A stretch of DNA of 49,677 bases, from positions 1 through 49,677 of the forward strand of contig JAPYNE010000063.1 in the NCBI GenBank assembly GCA_028285945.1, read 5' to 3'. Position numbers and translations under genes: made by a program. A model generated the notes under the pieces. It was not told the DNA's origin, did no database searches, and was given only the letters and a program-made list of their open reading frames with translations. The DNA comes from Candidatus Foliamicus numerosus (lineage in GTDB: Bacteria > Pseudomonadota > Gammaproteobacteria > Steroidobacterales > Foliamicaceae). This document shows, in pieces, positions 31,813 to 40,382 of this stretch. Positions within the stretch are counted from its first letter, which is position 1, and each line of letters opens with the position of its first letter.

Positions 31813-34119
31813 TCAGCCGATCACCGGGGCCGGGTTCAGATCCGCCTCGGCGAGAGGGCTTTCGCGCCACCCCATCGCCACCGGCATTTCGTACAGGCGG
31901 CCGGGCGCAAAGCGCTCCCAAAAGTGGCGCATGCCGGGCACGATCACCCGGGCCACCGGCATGCCGATGTCCGGACGGGTCTGGTCCAGCACCATGAATT
32001 CCATGCCTTTGCTTTCGACCAGCGCGCGGCATTGCTCCACATCCTCTTTGAGGTCGGCGGTGTCCGGCACCGGATAGTCCCGCTTGCCGCGCGGCTCGGC
32101 ACCGGCCGAAGGCGCCAAGTAGGAGTGGCTCGCAAGCGTGGCGTTGCGCCACCACCATAAGCATTGCGGGTCATCGACGTTGTAGCCGGCGCCGCCTTTC
32201 CCCGAGCCTTGCACCCAGTTGAGGAACTGGTTCATTTCGCACACCGCGCGCAAGGCCGCGATATGGGGGTCGGTGTGCGCTCCCGCCCCGTAGATGATGT
32301 CCTCGGCTTTTTTGTCGGTGCGGCGCGACAGCGCCACGAAAGCCGGAATGCCGAGGTCGGCGGTGATGTCCAGCACCCACAATTCGCGGTTCAGCGCCCG
32401 GTAGTAGCCGCCGGCCGAAGCGAGGTACGGATCGTCGAAGCTGTCCAAGTCCACGCCGGGCATGCTCAGCCGGTTGTACCACCAGGCGGCGAAGGCATCG
32501 CGCTCCACCAGCTCGAAAAAACCCTGAAGGATGGCCTCCTCCAGCGTATTGCCGGCGGCGCAGCCGTTCGAGTCCGCGATGAATTCCGAATGCTCCCCGG
32601 ATTCATCCGCCGTGCCGTAGTAAAGCAGGGATGTGGGCAAATACTTGTGCCGGCCCTCGGTCATCGACCACACCGGCGACCAGCGGATTTCCGCTTCCGG
32701 ATCAAGGCGCTCGGGAACCATGTTGTAGGGATGGTCGCCGGCGTTGATTGCCGCCGCGTTGTCCAGCTGGCGATCGCTGAAAAGCTGCACGTTGTTGGGA
32801 TGGACGGCCTCCTGCTCGCCGGCCTTGGCGAAATCCGCAAAGCTTCTCCGGCGGCGGACCTCATCGCCGTGGAAAGCGCCGCAGTAGCGCTCCAGCGCCT
32901 CGCAAAGCGCGCTCGCCTCAGACTGCTGCGGCGTGCTCCCTTTGCCCGCGCTCTTGGTCCGCAGGCTGAGCCGCAGAACGCTCAGCTTCCGGTTCCTAAG
33001 CGCGATATTGCTTCCGGCCCAGTGAACGTTCAGCCAGCGGTCGGCCTCTGCGGTGGTGCGCTTAAGCCAGGTGACGACGCCGCCCACAGGGCCGATCAAA
33101 TGACGGTAGCGGGCGAGGGTCTTTTCGGGGGAAACCGAGCGCAGGCCGCCGCTGTTGCTCACGTTTTTGGGGCTGGCCCGCAGCGTGACGGGAACCGGCG
33201 GCCGGTCGGCGCGGTGCAAGGCCTCATCGCCGCACTCGAAACACTGCGGGCGGCGCATGACCGGATGAAGTTCGACCTTCGGCCCCGCCATATCCACGGA
33301 GATGGCCTGTTCGTGCATAGGCGCCATTTCCTCAAGAACCAGCCACTTGGCGATTTCGGCGGCGGCCAGGCCGTATATCGCATCAACCACCGCGGGCTCG
33401 GCGGCGCCGGGAGTGAAGGCCGCGTCATCGCCGGCGAGATTGCGCAGGAAGTTGTGGATTTCCTGGTGGCCGCGCAGGCGATAGGCTAGGCACGCCCAGC
33501 ACGGCCCCTGCTCCGCCGGCCGGAAAACCGGTCCGAACAGGGGTTGCAGCCCGTTCGGGCGAACCAGCGTCCACGGCCCGCCGGAAGCGATGCGCTGGCG
33601 GTTGAGGGCGCCATGCCTTTCATCAAGGTAGTCGTCGCAAACGACTGCGAGCAGGCTTGAGCGGCCGGCGCCGGTGGCCACGCCCATAGCGTTCAGGCGA
33701 CTGGCGAAACGCCCGTCATCATCGCCGGCCACCTCCACGCCGGCTTCCGCAAGGCGCTGTTCGGCCCAGCGTGGCGAAGCGCCCAGCGAGCTCCAGAACG
33801 CCGCCGCGCCGCGCGCCATGGCGTATTCGCCCGATACCACGTATCCCCTGGCGGCCAGCGATGCAAGCGCCGCCGCCACTTCCGATTCCGGATGCTCGCC
33901 AACCAAGGCGGCAACGACATCGCGGCGCGGGCGGCGGCCATCGAGAAGCGGCAGCAAAGCGGAGTGAATCTTTCCGTGGAGCAGGGTGTTGAAAGTTTCC
34001 GAAACCAGAAGCGTTTTCCCGGCATCAATGGAATGAAACCCGAAATGCGGCGCCAGCTGCGGCCTCTCAATGGCGCCGCGGTCGGCGGCGGTGACTTTTT
34101 TGAGCATCCCGGAGGGCAT
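31813..34119 (-). CDS. Fused TOMM cyclodehydratase (ThiF-like C domain plus YcaO D domain, 768 aa)
   Basis: Makes thiazoline/oxazoline rings from Cys/Ser/Thr in a RiPP precursor. Residues ~1-310 resemble the ocin-ThiF-like leader-binding component: a degenerate E1 fold with Zn-binding Cys pairs C207xxC210 and C293xxC296. Residues ~325-768 are YcaO: SEASALCEALERY (400-412) and GNTLEEAILQGFFELVERD (523-541) hold the ATP/Mg ligands, with PVARVIVPGM near 721. The C-terminus ADLNPAPVIG echoes the Pro-rich YcaO tail. ATG 34119 is preferred (34107 also possible); a longer upstream frame lacks a sensible N-terminus. The paralog pair follows it and both NHLP precursors are within 6 kb, so its substrates are probably RCCC and LCCCGV. 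Confidence 0.9.
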   Translation of the reverse strand: MPSGMLKKVTAADRGAIERPQLAPHFGFHSIDAGKTLLVSETFNTLLHGKIHSALLPLLDGRRPRRDVVAALVGEHPESEVAAALASLAARGYVVSGEYAMARGAAAFWSSLGASPRWAEQRLAEAGVEVAGDDDGRFASRLNAMGVATGAGRSSLLAVVCDDYLDERHGALNRQRIASGGPWTLVRPNGLQPLFGPVFRPAEQGPCWACLAYRLRGHQEIHNFLRNLAGDDAAFTPGAAEPAVVDAIYGLAAAEIAKWLVLEEMAPMHEQAISVDMAGPKVELHPVMRRPQCFECGDEALHRADRPPVPVTLRASPKNVSNSGGLRSVSPEKTLARYRHLIGPVGGVVTWLKRTTAEADRWLNVHWAGSNIALRNRKLSVLRLSLRTKSAGKGSTPQQSEASALCEALERYCGAFHGDEVRRRRSFADFAKAGEQEAVHPNNVQLFSDRQLDNAAAINAGDHPYNMVPERLDPEAEIRWSPVWSMTEGRHKYLPTSLLYYGTADESGEHSEFIADSNGCAAGNTLEEAILQGFFELVERDAFAAWWYNRLSMPGVDLDSFDDPYLASAGGYYRALNRELWVLDITADLGIPAFVALSRRTDKKAEDIIYGAGAHTDPHIAALRAVCEMNQFLNWVQGSGKGGAGYNVDDPQCLWWWRNATLASHSYLAPSAGAEPRGKRDYPVPDTADLKEDVEQCRALVESKGMEFMVLDQTRPDIGMPVARVIVPGMRHFWERFAPGRLYEMPVAMGWRESPLAEADLNPAPVIG

Positions 34120-34339
34120 GGCTTGCGGGCGCGTGGCGGATGCAGCGGGACCTAGCGTGCCGTCCCGGCAACAACTACCATCATTCGCGGCCCTGTTTCC
34201 TCCTTGGCTGCGTTGCTCCTTTTTGGGTGCGGGTCCAGCCACACCCAAATGCGGGGCCTGCCGCACCGCGTCGTCGTCGCGCCTTGCCCGGAAGAAAACA
34301 TGCCTCGCGCCTTATAGCAGTTATTTCCGGGACAGGACA

Positions 34340-36781
34340 CTAGCGGATGCTTTCCGCCGCCGCGCCGGCATTGTCCAGATCGCGGATGCAAGCCGCAGCG
34401 TCCGCCGCCGTTTCCTCAACCGTCTCGCCAAGCGCCCCGAAATCATCCAGACCGCAGCCCCGGGCAATGACGGCCTTGGCCTTGGCGCTGACGGTGTCGG
34501 TATCAGCGCCGTCCTCCGCCACCAGTCTCAGGATGCCCCGCAGGTTCCGCCACAGGTTCGCCGCTTCCGCCAAGCGCTGCGCGGAAGCGGCGGAAATCCG
34601 GTCGCTTTCGCCCGCTTGGCGGAAGATCGAAGCCGCAGCGGGCGCGGCAATGTCCGAGCCGCCGCCAGCATCCTTTAATTGCAGGAACCGCGCGGCGCGC
34701 TCGATATCCTTGAGGCCGCCAGGCATGTCCTCGAACCGCGCAAGGCCCGGCTCGACTTCGCCGCCGGCCGGTTCGCGCAACTCAGCGAGCAAAGCGCCGC
34801 GCGCCGCGCCATGGGCCAGAATGTCGCGGCGCGCCTCATCGAAGCGCTCGCGCATGCCGGAGCCGCCGGAGTCGAACACGCACCGCGCCCGGGTCAATTC
34901 CAGAAGTTCGTCCGCCGAGCCGCCGTTGCGATGACGGGCGAGGAAATCGGCAAGCGAGCGCGCCGGGCGATCCTGCCGCCCGCGAGGAACCGGCGCGAAT
35001 AGCAGATTCTGGCGCGACAGGACGCGGAGCCCGGCAAGGAAGCGGCGGCATAAAGCCTCGTAGTAGCGGGTGTCGTCGCCCTCGTACAGGAGCAGCACCT
35101 CAAGCGCGGCGCCGGGCGCCGCCTCGCCGGAGGCCAGATCGCCCAGCAACGCCGCCGCCACGCCGCCGGAGCGGCTGCGGCGGGGGAAATCCTCCTCCAC
35201 CGCCGCGAGCACTGCGGCAACGGACGCCTCGGCCACATTGCCCAGCGCCTTGCCCGCCTCGAGCGGCGACAGATTGCCGCGCATCGCATGCACGCAAATC
35301 TGGAAGCCCTTATCGTTCGACCCGTTGCGCGCCACCTCCGCCATTTCGCGAGCGCCTTGCACAGGGTGGTCGGCAATCCGCTCCTTCATTTCGACCGCGC
35401 CCATCTCGTGGGTCCAATACACGCGCGCCAGGCCGCGGCGGGCGATGGCCTCGAATTCGGCATCCGGCCCAAAGCCGCGCGGCAAATCGATATCGGTGAA
35501 CTCCCGCCGCTGCAAGCTGTCCAGCAGCTCCGGGCGGCGGTTGATCCATATTCCTAAGCGGGGGGCGGAGGCGAGGATTTCCTCTATCTCCTCGAAAGAA
35601 TCCGGGCGCGCGGCGAAGGCCGGGCTGTCGTAGGCGCTCCAGTCGTCGATTTGCGGATAGAAGTGCGCCCGCCACTGATCGACCAGCGGGTCCATGGCGC
35701 GGAACCAGCGGCGCGGAAACATCACCAGGCTCGATGCCGCCGAGTAGCTGCCCGGAAGTTGCGGCGCCTGTTCCGAACCGCAGTGCTGGAGCAGCGGGTA
35801 AAGGCGGCCGGGCGCGGCATGATGGCTGGAATGGCGCTGCACGTTGTAGTACAGCCAATCGGAAAGCTTGTAGGCCGCGCTCCATGAATGGTGCGGCTGG
35901 ACCCGCTCGAACCGGCCGTTGGGCAGGCGGATGCGCTGCAATCCGTAATGCTGCAAGTAATCCACAACCCTCAATTGGAAAATCGCAACGGCGCAGATGA
36001 TGGCGAAGATCAGCAATCCCCATGCGCCTCCCATCCAGTACGCCAGAGCGTGCCACGCCAGGGCTTCGAGCACGTAGCGCCAGAAAGGATTGGTGTAATG
36101 CCAAACCGGCAGCCGGCGGCGCGCCAGCCGGTCGCGCTCGAAGCGCCAGGAGTCGGTGAGGCTGGCCGCGATCGAGCGTGGCAAGTAGCGCCAGAAGCTC
36201 TGGCCCTTGGGCGCCGACATGGGGTCTTTGGGGGTGCAAACGTGGGCATGGTGAACATAGATGTGCTCGGTGCATTCCTGCGGAAAGGAAACGGATGCTT
36301 GGAGGAATTCGCCCACGCGCCGCTCCCAAGCGGGCCGCCGGTGGATTAAATCGTGACCGGCATTGAGCGCCAGCCGCGCCACGTTGCCCAGCACCACGGC
36401 CAGCAGCAGGGCCTCCCATGCCGCCAGATGGCCGGAAACGAGAATTTGCCAAAGCGCGAACACCAGCGCCGCCACGTAAAGCGCCGCCCAAACCCATGTG
36501 AACAGCTTGTACCAGAACAACTCGCTCTCGAGCGGCTGCTTCGGGTCCATATTGCGCTCCTCGATGCCCGACGCGGTGTCGAGAGTGTCCGTGAGCAGGA
36601 AGAAAACCGCAGGCGCCGCAATCCACCAGCCGCCGTAGAGAACTGCGGCAACCACCAAGGGAAGAACCGCCAAAGGCAGGCAATAGCCGAGAGCGTTGCC
36701 GAGCGACGGCTTGATGAACGGCTCTCTTGCGCGGGCATCGGCGCGGGCGCCCGCTGCTTCATGCCTGTTCCCCATGTTCAT
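34340..36781 (-). CDS. AlkB-type diiron hydroxylase fused to a degenerate GlnE-like adenylyltransferase domain (813 aa)
   Basis: Residues 1-~370 are an alkane-1-monooxygenase-like membrane diiron enzyme: several helices and His boxes HDLIH (143-147), EHIYVHH (172-178), DYLQHYG (274-280), and NVQRHSSHH (313-321). Residues ~395-800 follow the order of glutamine synthetase adenylyltransferase GlnE: SAPRLGIWINRRPELLDSL, then SGGVAAALLGDLA...LLLYEGDD, RARCVF, and MPGGLKDIERAARFLQL. The nucleotidyltransferase GSDxD is GAALE (557-561) and the RLRP element is absent, so it is probably not catalytic. ATG 36781 or 36775 starts it. It lies 220 bp upstream of the cyclodehydratase gene on the same strand. 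Hydroxylation of a hydrophobic substrate or of the RiPP is possible; the GlnE-like part may bind a partner. Confidence 0.85.
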   Translation of the reverse strand: MNMGNRHEAAGARADARAREPFIKPSLGNALGYCLPLAVLPLVVAAVLYGGWWIAAPAVFFLLTDTLDTASGIEERNMDPKQPLESELFWYKLFTWVWAALYVAALVFALWQILVSGHLAAWEALLLAVVLGNVARLALNAGHDLIHRRPAWERRVGEFLQASVSFPQECTEHIYVHHAHVCTPKDPMSAPKGQSFWRYLPRSIAASLTDSWRFERDRLARRRLPVWHYTNPFWRYVLEALAWHALAYWMGGAWGLLIFAIICAVAIFQLRVVDYLQHYGLQRIRLPNGRFERVQPHHSWSAAYKLSDWLYYNVQRHSSHHAAPGRLYPLLQHCGSEQAPQLPGSYSAASSLVMFPRRWFRAMDPLVDQWRAHFYPQIDDWSAYDSPAFAARPDSFEEIEEILASAPRLGIWINRRPELLDSLQRREFTDIDLPRGFGPDAEFEAIARRGLARVYWTHEMGAVEMKERIADHPVQGAREMAEVARNGSNDKGFQICVHAMRGNLSPLEAGKALGNVAEASVAAVLAAVEEDFPRRSRSGGVAAALLGDLASGEAAPGAALEVLLLYEGDDTRYYEALCRRFLAGLRVLSRQNLLFAPVPRGRQDRPARSLADFLARHRNGGSADELLELTRARCVFDSGGSGMRERFDEARRDILAHGAARGALLAELREPAGGEVEPGLARFEDMPGGLKDIERAARFLQLKDAGGGSDIAAPAAASIFRQAGESDRISAASAQRLAEAANLWRNLRGILRLVAEDGADTDTVSAKAKAVIARGCGLDDFGALGETVEETAADAAACIRDLDNAGAAAESIR

Positions 36782-37105
36782 TTCGGGAATGATATGGCAA
36801 AGCGCCGAAACTGGTTTAGGTTCGAAAACCCTGCCCGGAAATCCTCGCGAATGCGCCTAAATGCTTATGCGGATACGGAAGCGAGGCAGGCCGGCGCTTC
36901 GCTGCGTCATTCCCCTTGTCCGCGCCTCCCGATGCGGCTTTCGCACGCCGCGCCGCTCATTCGTGCGAATCAAACCGCAGCGGTTTCCGCGCCCGGCATT
37001 CCCGGCCAAGCACACTGAAAACTGCCTCGCGGCAGGCGAAGAAATCCGCCAACACGGTTTGCGACCGAATCGGACCGGAGGCGGGGCCGGCGGGGTTTGC
37101 CGCAG
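36782..37105. other. Intergenic region with no recognised gene
   Basis: 324 bp between the leftward AlkB-GlnE gene and the end of the leftward small gene at 37106. A short GCCTCGCGGCAGGC hairpin lies near 37023-37036. No convincing promoter, RNA gene or frame with a ribosome site was seen, although the promoter for the AlkB-GlnE gene should be here. Confidence 0.5.
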
Positions 37106-37357
37106 TCAGGAGGTCTGACAAAAAGGAATGTCGGCATAATACGGATTGCTGCAATCGATCATTGCATAATCAGAATTTTCATTAAGGCCCGCGCCGAGGC
37201 CGCTCGCCGTGGCGCCAACAGACAGGACCCGGATGGAGGGCTTGCGCCAGACCCGTTTCGCAGAAGAGTGATCTAGCCCCCCCCCCCCCGATTCGGATTT
37301 GGGCTCGACCGGGTGCGCCAAGCCTTCCGACGGAGATTCAAAATGTGCTTTGGCCAT
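37106..37357 (-). CDS. Small Cys-containing peptide, candidate RiPP precursor (83 aa)
   Basis: ATG 37357 has GGAG eight bases upstream and is favoured over TTG 37378. The N-terminal half is polar with a run of Gly from a 13-base poly-G tract; the second half reads KRVWRKPSIRVLSVGATASG and then a distinct acidic, aromatic tail, ENSDYAMIDCSNPYYADI and FCQTS. A 'W.KP.I.VL.V..TASG' recognition-like segment followed by a short different tail with two Cys is the general shape of several RiPP precursors. It is not an NHLP leader. It sits between the hydroxylase-fusion gene and a flavoprotein gene. Function unproven. Confidence 0.55.
   Translation of the reverse strand: MAKAHFESPSEGLAHPVEPKSESGGGGLDHSSAKRVWRKPSIRVLSVGATASGLGAGLNENSDYAMIDCSNPYYADIPFCQTS
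37277..37289. repeat. Homopolymer run of 13 C inside the small peptide gene
   Basis: Thirteen consecutive C bases (poly-G in the coding sense) encode four glycines in the N-terminal half of the 83-aa peptide. Slipped-strand change by one base would remove the C-terminal segment from frame, so expression could be phase variable. Long homopolymers are also prone to sequencing error. Confidence 0.9.
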
Positions 37358-37489
37358 CAGCTTGCTCCTGCTTTTCAACGATATGAAGGAGTCCGATACT
37401 AACAGAAATGCGCGCGCGGCCCGCAGGCACTATTAGCAAAAATGCGCGGGCGCAGCTTACGATTGCAATATGAAGAGCAGGAAACACCG

Positions 37490-38902
37490 ATGACCGAAGG
37501 CGCCGGGAAGCCCCCCGCGCCGAAAGTGGTGGTGGTAGGCGCGGGATTGGCGGGCATGGCGGCCGCCCATGCGCTGCGCAAGCGCGGCTGCGATGTGGCC
37601 GTGCTGGAAGCGGCGCCGTATCCCGGAGGGCGGATCCTCGGGCGGAAAACGGACGGCTTCCGTATCGACATGGGCGCCAATCTCTTTTTTGAAACCTACG
37701 GCGCCGTGAGGGAATTGGCCGAAGAGCTCGGCGTTGCGCTTAGGCGAACCCGGCTCCCGATCCACAGCGGGCTGTACCGCAACGGCAAGTTTCACGCCCT
37801 GCATGGCGGCGATCGGCTGGCCGACCAGTGGAAAACCGCCCGTTCGCTTTTGTCGTTCCGGCTGCTGTCGCCCAAAGGCGCATGGCAGGCGCTCAAGTTC
37901 ACCAGGATGCTCAAGGCCCGCAGCGGGGATTGGAGCTTCGACGATCATTCGCGGATGCTGGACTTGGACACTTCGGAAAGCGCCGCCGAGTTTTTCGCGG
38001 CGCGCCTTGGGGCCGAATCGCTTGAATGGTTCTTCGGCCCCGGGCTGAGCGGCTACACGTTCGCCCATCCCGAACAGATCGGCAAGGCGTACGCGATGGC
38101 GGCCACCTGGGAGTTCGGCGCGAATGGCGTCGCCTGGCCGCTCATCCCCCAAGGAGGCGTGGGCGTATTCGCGGATGCTTTGGCGCGCGCCTGCGGCGAC
38201 AGCATCAAGCTGTCCGCGCCCGTGCGGCGCATCGTGCTTGAGGATGGCGCCGTAAACGGAGTGGTTGCGGAGGAAGGCTGGGTGAAAGCCGATGCGGTCA
38301 TTTGCGCCACCACCGCCACTACCGCCCTCAAAATCATGCCCGGCCTGCCGCCGGACATCGCCGATGCTTTGCGGAAAGTGACCTATTCCAAGTGCTTGCG
38401 GGTGTTTTTCGGCGTTGATTCCAGCCCGTTTCCCCCGCACTGGTACGCAGTGGCCTTCCCGCGTCCCACGGGCGCGCTCATCGCCGGAATGAGCCATCTG
38501 ACGGCGCTGACGCCGGAAGCGGCGCCCGAGGGCAAAGCCCTGATCGACGCGCTCGCCATAGGGGAGCGGGCCGAGGAACTCATGGCGTTGAGCGTCGAAC
38601 AGGCAGCGGGGCGGGTTCTTGCGGAAATTCGCCAGTACCTCCCGGCAATGCCCGCGCAGCCGCTTTTCAGCTGCGTGCATGGCTGGGACGAGGCCGCCTG
38701 CCCGGCGCCCGGCGGCATGATGAAGGCGCTGCACGAAATGCGCCGGCGAAGCCTCGGCAGCGTTGAGGGCCTGTTTCTTGCCGGCGAGTACATGGCGGTG
38801 CCTTCCGCCAATGGCGCGCTGCGAAGCGGGATGGCAGCCGCCGCCGATTGCGCCTCGTTTCTTGCAGGGCCGGCCGGGCAGCGGGGGCGGGCAGGCCGTT
38901 GA
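37490..38902 (+). CDS. FAD-dependent amine-oxidase/protoporphyrinogen-oxidase-like protein (470 aa)
   Basis: N-terminal VVVVGAGLAGMAAAHAL and EAAPYPGGRI bind FAD; the C-terminus has SVEGLFLAGEYMAVPSANGAL, the usual closing FAD motif. The body resembles protoporphyrinogen oxidase/phytoene desaturase relatives. ATG 37490 is preferred because AGCAGGAAA precedes it; the upstream in-frame start at 37442 lacks one. It is divergent from the small peptide gene and convergent with NHLP precursor 2. It is not a SagB-type flavin dehydrogenase, so it may oxidise azolines in an unusual way, act on another part of the product, or be unrelated. Confidence 0.8.
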   Translation: MTEGAGKPPAPKVVVVGAGLAGMAAAHALRKRGCDVAVLEAAPYPGGRILGRKTDGFRIDMGANLFFETYGAVRELAEELGVALRRTRLPIHSGLYRNGKFHALHGGDRLADQWKTARSLLSFRLLSPKGAWQALKFTRMLKARSGDWSFDDHSRMLDLDTSESAAEFFAARLGAESLEWFFGPGLSGYTFAHPEQIGKAYAMAATWEFGANGVAWPLIPQGGVGVFADALARACGDSIKLSAPVRRIVLEDGAVNGVVAEEGWVKADAVICATTATTALKIMPGLPPDIADALRKVTYSKCLRVFFGVDSSPFPPHWYAVAFPRPTGALIAGMSHLTALTPEAAPEGKALIDALAIGERAEELMALSVEQAAGRVLAEIRQYLPAMPAQPLFSCVHGWDEAACPAPGGMMKALHEMRRRSLGSVEGLFLAGEYMAVPSANGALRSGMAAAADCASFLAGPAGQRGRAGR

Positions 38903-38909
38903 AGGAAAA

Positions 38910-39164
38910 TCAGACTCCGCAGCAGCAAAGGCCGCCGGATATCGCTTCGAGATCCTCTTCGTCCAGAGTGGGGCCGGGCGGCAAATCCAGATGGACCGTG
39001 CGCATGTCGCTGTCATGCACTTGGATATTGATATGGTCGGGAATGTAGATGCCGAATTCCTGATGGATGACATCCTTGGGATTGGCTATGAGCTGCCTGC
39101 GAAAATCGCTGTCCAAAAATGCCTTTTCGGTCAGCTGCCGCCGCATTTCATCGGTCGATAGCAT
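38910..39164 (-). CDS. NHLP-leader TOMM precursor peptide 2 (84 aa, core LCCCGV)
   Basis: ATG 39164 has GGAGGAGA directly upstream. The leader MLSTDEMRRQLTEKAFLDS, ANPKDVIHQEFGIYIPDHIN, HDSDMRTVHLDLPPG and EEDLEAISGG parallels precursor 1 block by block. Cleavage after the Gly-Gly leaves Leu-Cys-Cys-Cys-Gly-Val. A C39 peptidase-ABC transporter that cuts after Gly-Gly is encoded at 40383. It lies 8 bp from the end of the flavoprotein gene and opposite in direction to the export genes, with about 290 bp to the first of them. Confidence 0.88.
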   Translation of the reverse strand: MLSTDEMRRQLTEKAFLDSDFRRQLIANPKDVIHQEFGIYIPDHINIQVHDSDMRTVHLDLPPGPTLDEEDLEAISGGLCCCGV

Positions 39165-39450
39165 TGGTTCTCCTCCCGCCCCGCAGGGATTAAATCCGAA
39201 TTCGCGCCAGTGCAGGCTCATTCTATCAGCCATTCCCTGCGCTGCGCGGACACCTGTACGGGTTCACGACATAAGGAACTGTTCATGCGCGCCATCGTAG
39301 GCGGGGCAGAAGCAGAAGTTCGGGTTGTCCGGCAAGGTCCTGGGCGGTCATGGGAAATATCCGTGGCTGTATTGGGAAAGGCCGGAGGCAGGTGTCAGGG
39401 CTTGTTCGTATAATCCGGGCAAAGCCCCCGTCGGAAACCGGTCGCAAACG

Positions 39451-40335
39451 ATGTTTAACAATCCATTTCGCGAGGAAGCTGCCGATGCTAGGAATAAGCG
39501 CCAGGAGCTCGATCATCTTTTGAGGGTGACCGCGCCGCACGAGCGCGTCATCGTGGCTTGCATAGGCGTGGTGCTGCTGGCCGTCGCGGGCTGGATGCTT
39601 TTCGGCAGCGTCGAACGCAGCCTGACGCTGGACGGATTGCTGGTTGCGCCGGGCGAGCGCTACGACATCGTCGCCAGGGAGCAGGGCCATCTGCTGGAAA
39701 TCCTGGTCGCCGCAGGCGAGCGGGTCGAGGCCGGAGAAACGGTGGCGCGGCAAACCGTGCCCGAACTGGACCGCGAAATAATGATCCTGCGCGACCGGAT
39801 GGACCTGCTGAGCACGCAGGCGGCTAAAACCGGCGGCGCCGGCGCGGAAACCTCGCTGCTGGAGGATATCCGCGTGGCCTTGCTGCGGATGGAGGCGCAA
39901 AAATCCGCAGCGCAATCCATTGTCAGCCAAGCAGGCGGCGAAATCGTAGCGTGGCGGCGCGCGGCGGGAGAATTTTTGCAATCCGGCGCCGCCATCGCGC
40001 AAATCCTCGACACCCACGGGAAAACGCCACGAGCGGTGCTGCGGGTGGAGGAAACCGCGGCAAGGCGGGTGCAACCCGGAATGGCAGCCGAAATACAGTT
40101 CGCCCTGCCCGATGGCGGGCGGCGGCAAGTGCGGGGCCAAGTGGCGGCCGTGGACTTGGGGCCGCTGCCCGACTGGCTGGCGGCGCTGCCTCCGGCCAGC
40201 CGGAACTCCCTGTCCCGCATCGATCTTGATGTTGAGGAAGCTAGCGGCCTAACGGCACCCGACGGCATGCCCTGCCGCGTGCGAATAAGGCTTGGACGGC
40301 AGTCGCCGATCGCGCTATTTGGGCGGATGTCGTGA
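39451..40335 (+). CDS. NHLM system HlyD-like secretion protein (294 aa)
   Basis: Short cytoplasmic N-terminus, one transmembrane helix (VIVACIGVVLLAVAGWMLF, ~34-52), then a lipoyl/HlyD-like half (YDIVAREQGHLLEILVAAGE) and a coiled section, as in NHLM bacteriocin-system adaptor proteins that link the ABC exporter to the envelope. ATG 39451 is chosen, since residues upstream in the longer frame have no family match. 294 aa is shorter than typical HlyD (~400 aa) but common in this subtype. It is followed 47 bp later by the C39 ABC transporter. Confidence 0.8.
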   Translation: MFNNPFREEAADARNKRQELDHLLRVTAPHERVIVACIGVVLLAVAGWMLFGSVERSLTLDGLLVAPGERYDIVAREQGHLLEILVAAGERVEAGETVARQTVPELDREIMILRDRMDLLSTQAAKTGGAGAETSLLEDIRVALLRMEAQKSAAQSIVSQAGGEIVAWRRAAGEFLQSGAAIAQILDTHGKTPRAVLRVEETAARRVQPGMAAEIQFALPDGGRRQVRGQVAAVDLGPLPDWLAALPPASRNSLSRIDLDVEEASGLTAPDGMPCRVRIRLGRQSPIALFGRMS

Positions 40336-40382
40336 ATTTCCGCCAAAAGCCATCGCTTTCACATCCCCCTCCCTGAAAAATT

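Noticed and set aside
32164-33489. 441-codon forward frame opposite the cyclodehydratase
   Set aside because: Shadow of the YcaO fusion, which carries all expected motifs.
34152-34301. Small reverse frame of 49 codons upstream of the cyclodehydratase
   Set aside because: The AAGGAGG nearby is too far from the internal ATG pair, and the peptide has no precursor-like or conserved features.
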